Shown here one piece after another: positions 6,005 through 6,005 of a stretch of 6,005 bases of DNA. This stretch comes from Candidatus Woesearchaeota archaeon (GTDB lineage Archaea > Nanobdellota > Nanobdellia > Woesearchaeales > ARS49). The notes under the pieces are model-generated. The model saw nothing but the letters and a program-made list of their open reading frames with translations. It ran no database searches and had not been told where the DNA came from. Made by a program: the position numbers and the translations under genes. Position 1 is the first letter of the stretch. Each line of letters opens with the position of its first letter. Location of the stretch: NCBI GenBank assembly GCA_026394935.1, contig JAPLZR010000073.1, positions 1 through 6,005 of the forward strand, given 5' to 3'.

Positions 6005-6005
6005 T

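Overview
The window looks like part of the chromosome of a DPANN archaeon (Woesearchaeota/Pacearchaeota-like); this lineage call is an inference from protein style, not a search result. The evidence is a ribosomal protein cluster in archaeal order with archaeal-type sequences (short uS19 tail GHRLGEF...APGIGATRSS, uL2 ending RRTGRKK, uL3 starting MPRIRQPRKGS), an archaeal TATA box in place of a bacterial promoter, Shine-Dalgarno sites of the GGTGA/GAGGT type, and a surface protein with a PEF-type C-terminal sorting tail. All real genes lie on the minus strand. The plus strand holds only T-rich antisense shadows.

From right to left (direction of transcription): positions 6004-4190 are one uninterrupted reading frame. 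Its first 86 visible codons resemble the C-terminal iron-sulfur domain of archaeal primase large subunit (PriL). The frame then runs directly into the hydrophobic signal sequence of an exported beta-propeller-like protein, which ends in a VPEF + transmembrane + RRKR anchor. The primase loses its expected tail and the exported protein lacks a normal signal-peptide start, so this is a genuine deletion fusion or an assembly chimera. A T-rich terminator follows the stop codon.

Positions 4163-3923 are the only non-coding stretch. They carry two hairpin-forming inverted repeats, a clear TATA box (minus strand, 4094-4084), and a 5' leader of about 140 nt in front of uL3. The leader contains three strands that can form two mutually exclusive helices, one of which covers the uL3 ribosome binding region. 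It is a candidate regulatory RNA for the operon.

Positions 3922-1 are the ribosomal cluster uL3-uL4-uL23-uL2-uS19-uL22-uS3 (uS3 runs off the window). The genes are separated by 6 nt or less, or overlap by 4 nt, so they are almost certainly one co-transcribed and translationally coupled unit. Their products assemble the peptidyl transferase neighbourhood and exit tunnel of the large subunit (uL3, uL4, uL23, uL2, uL22) and the small-subunit head (uS19, uS3).
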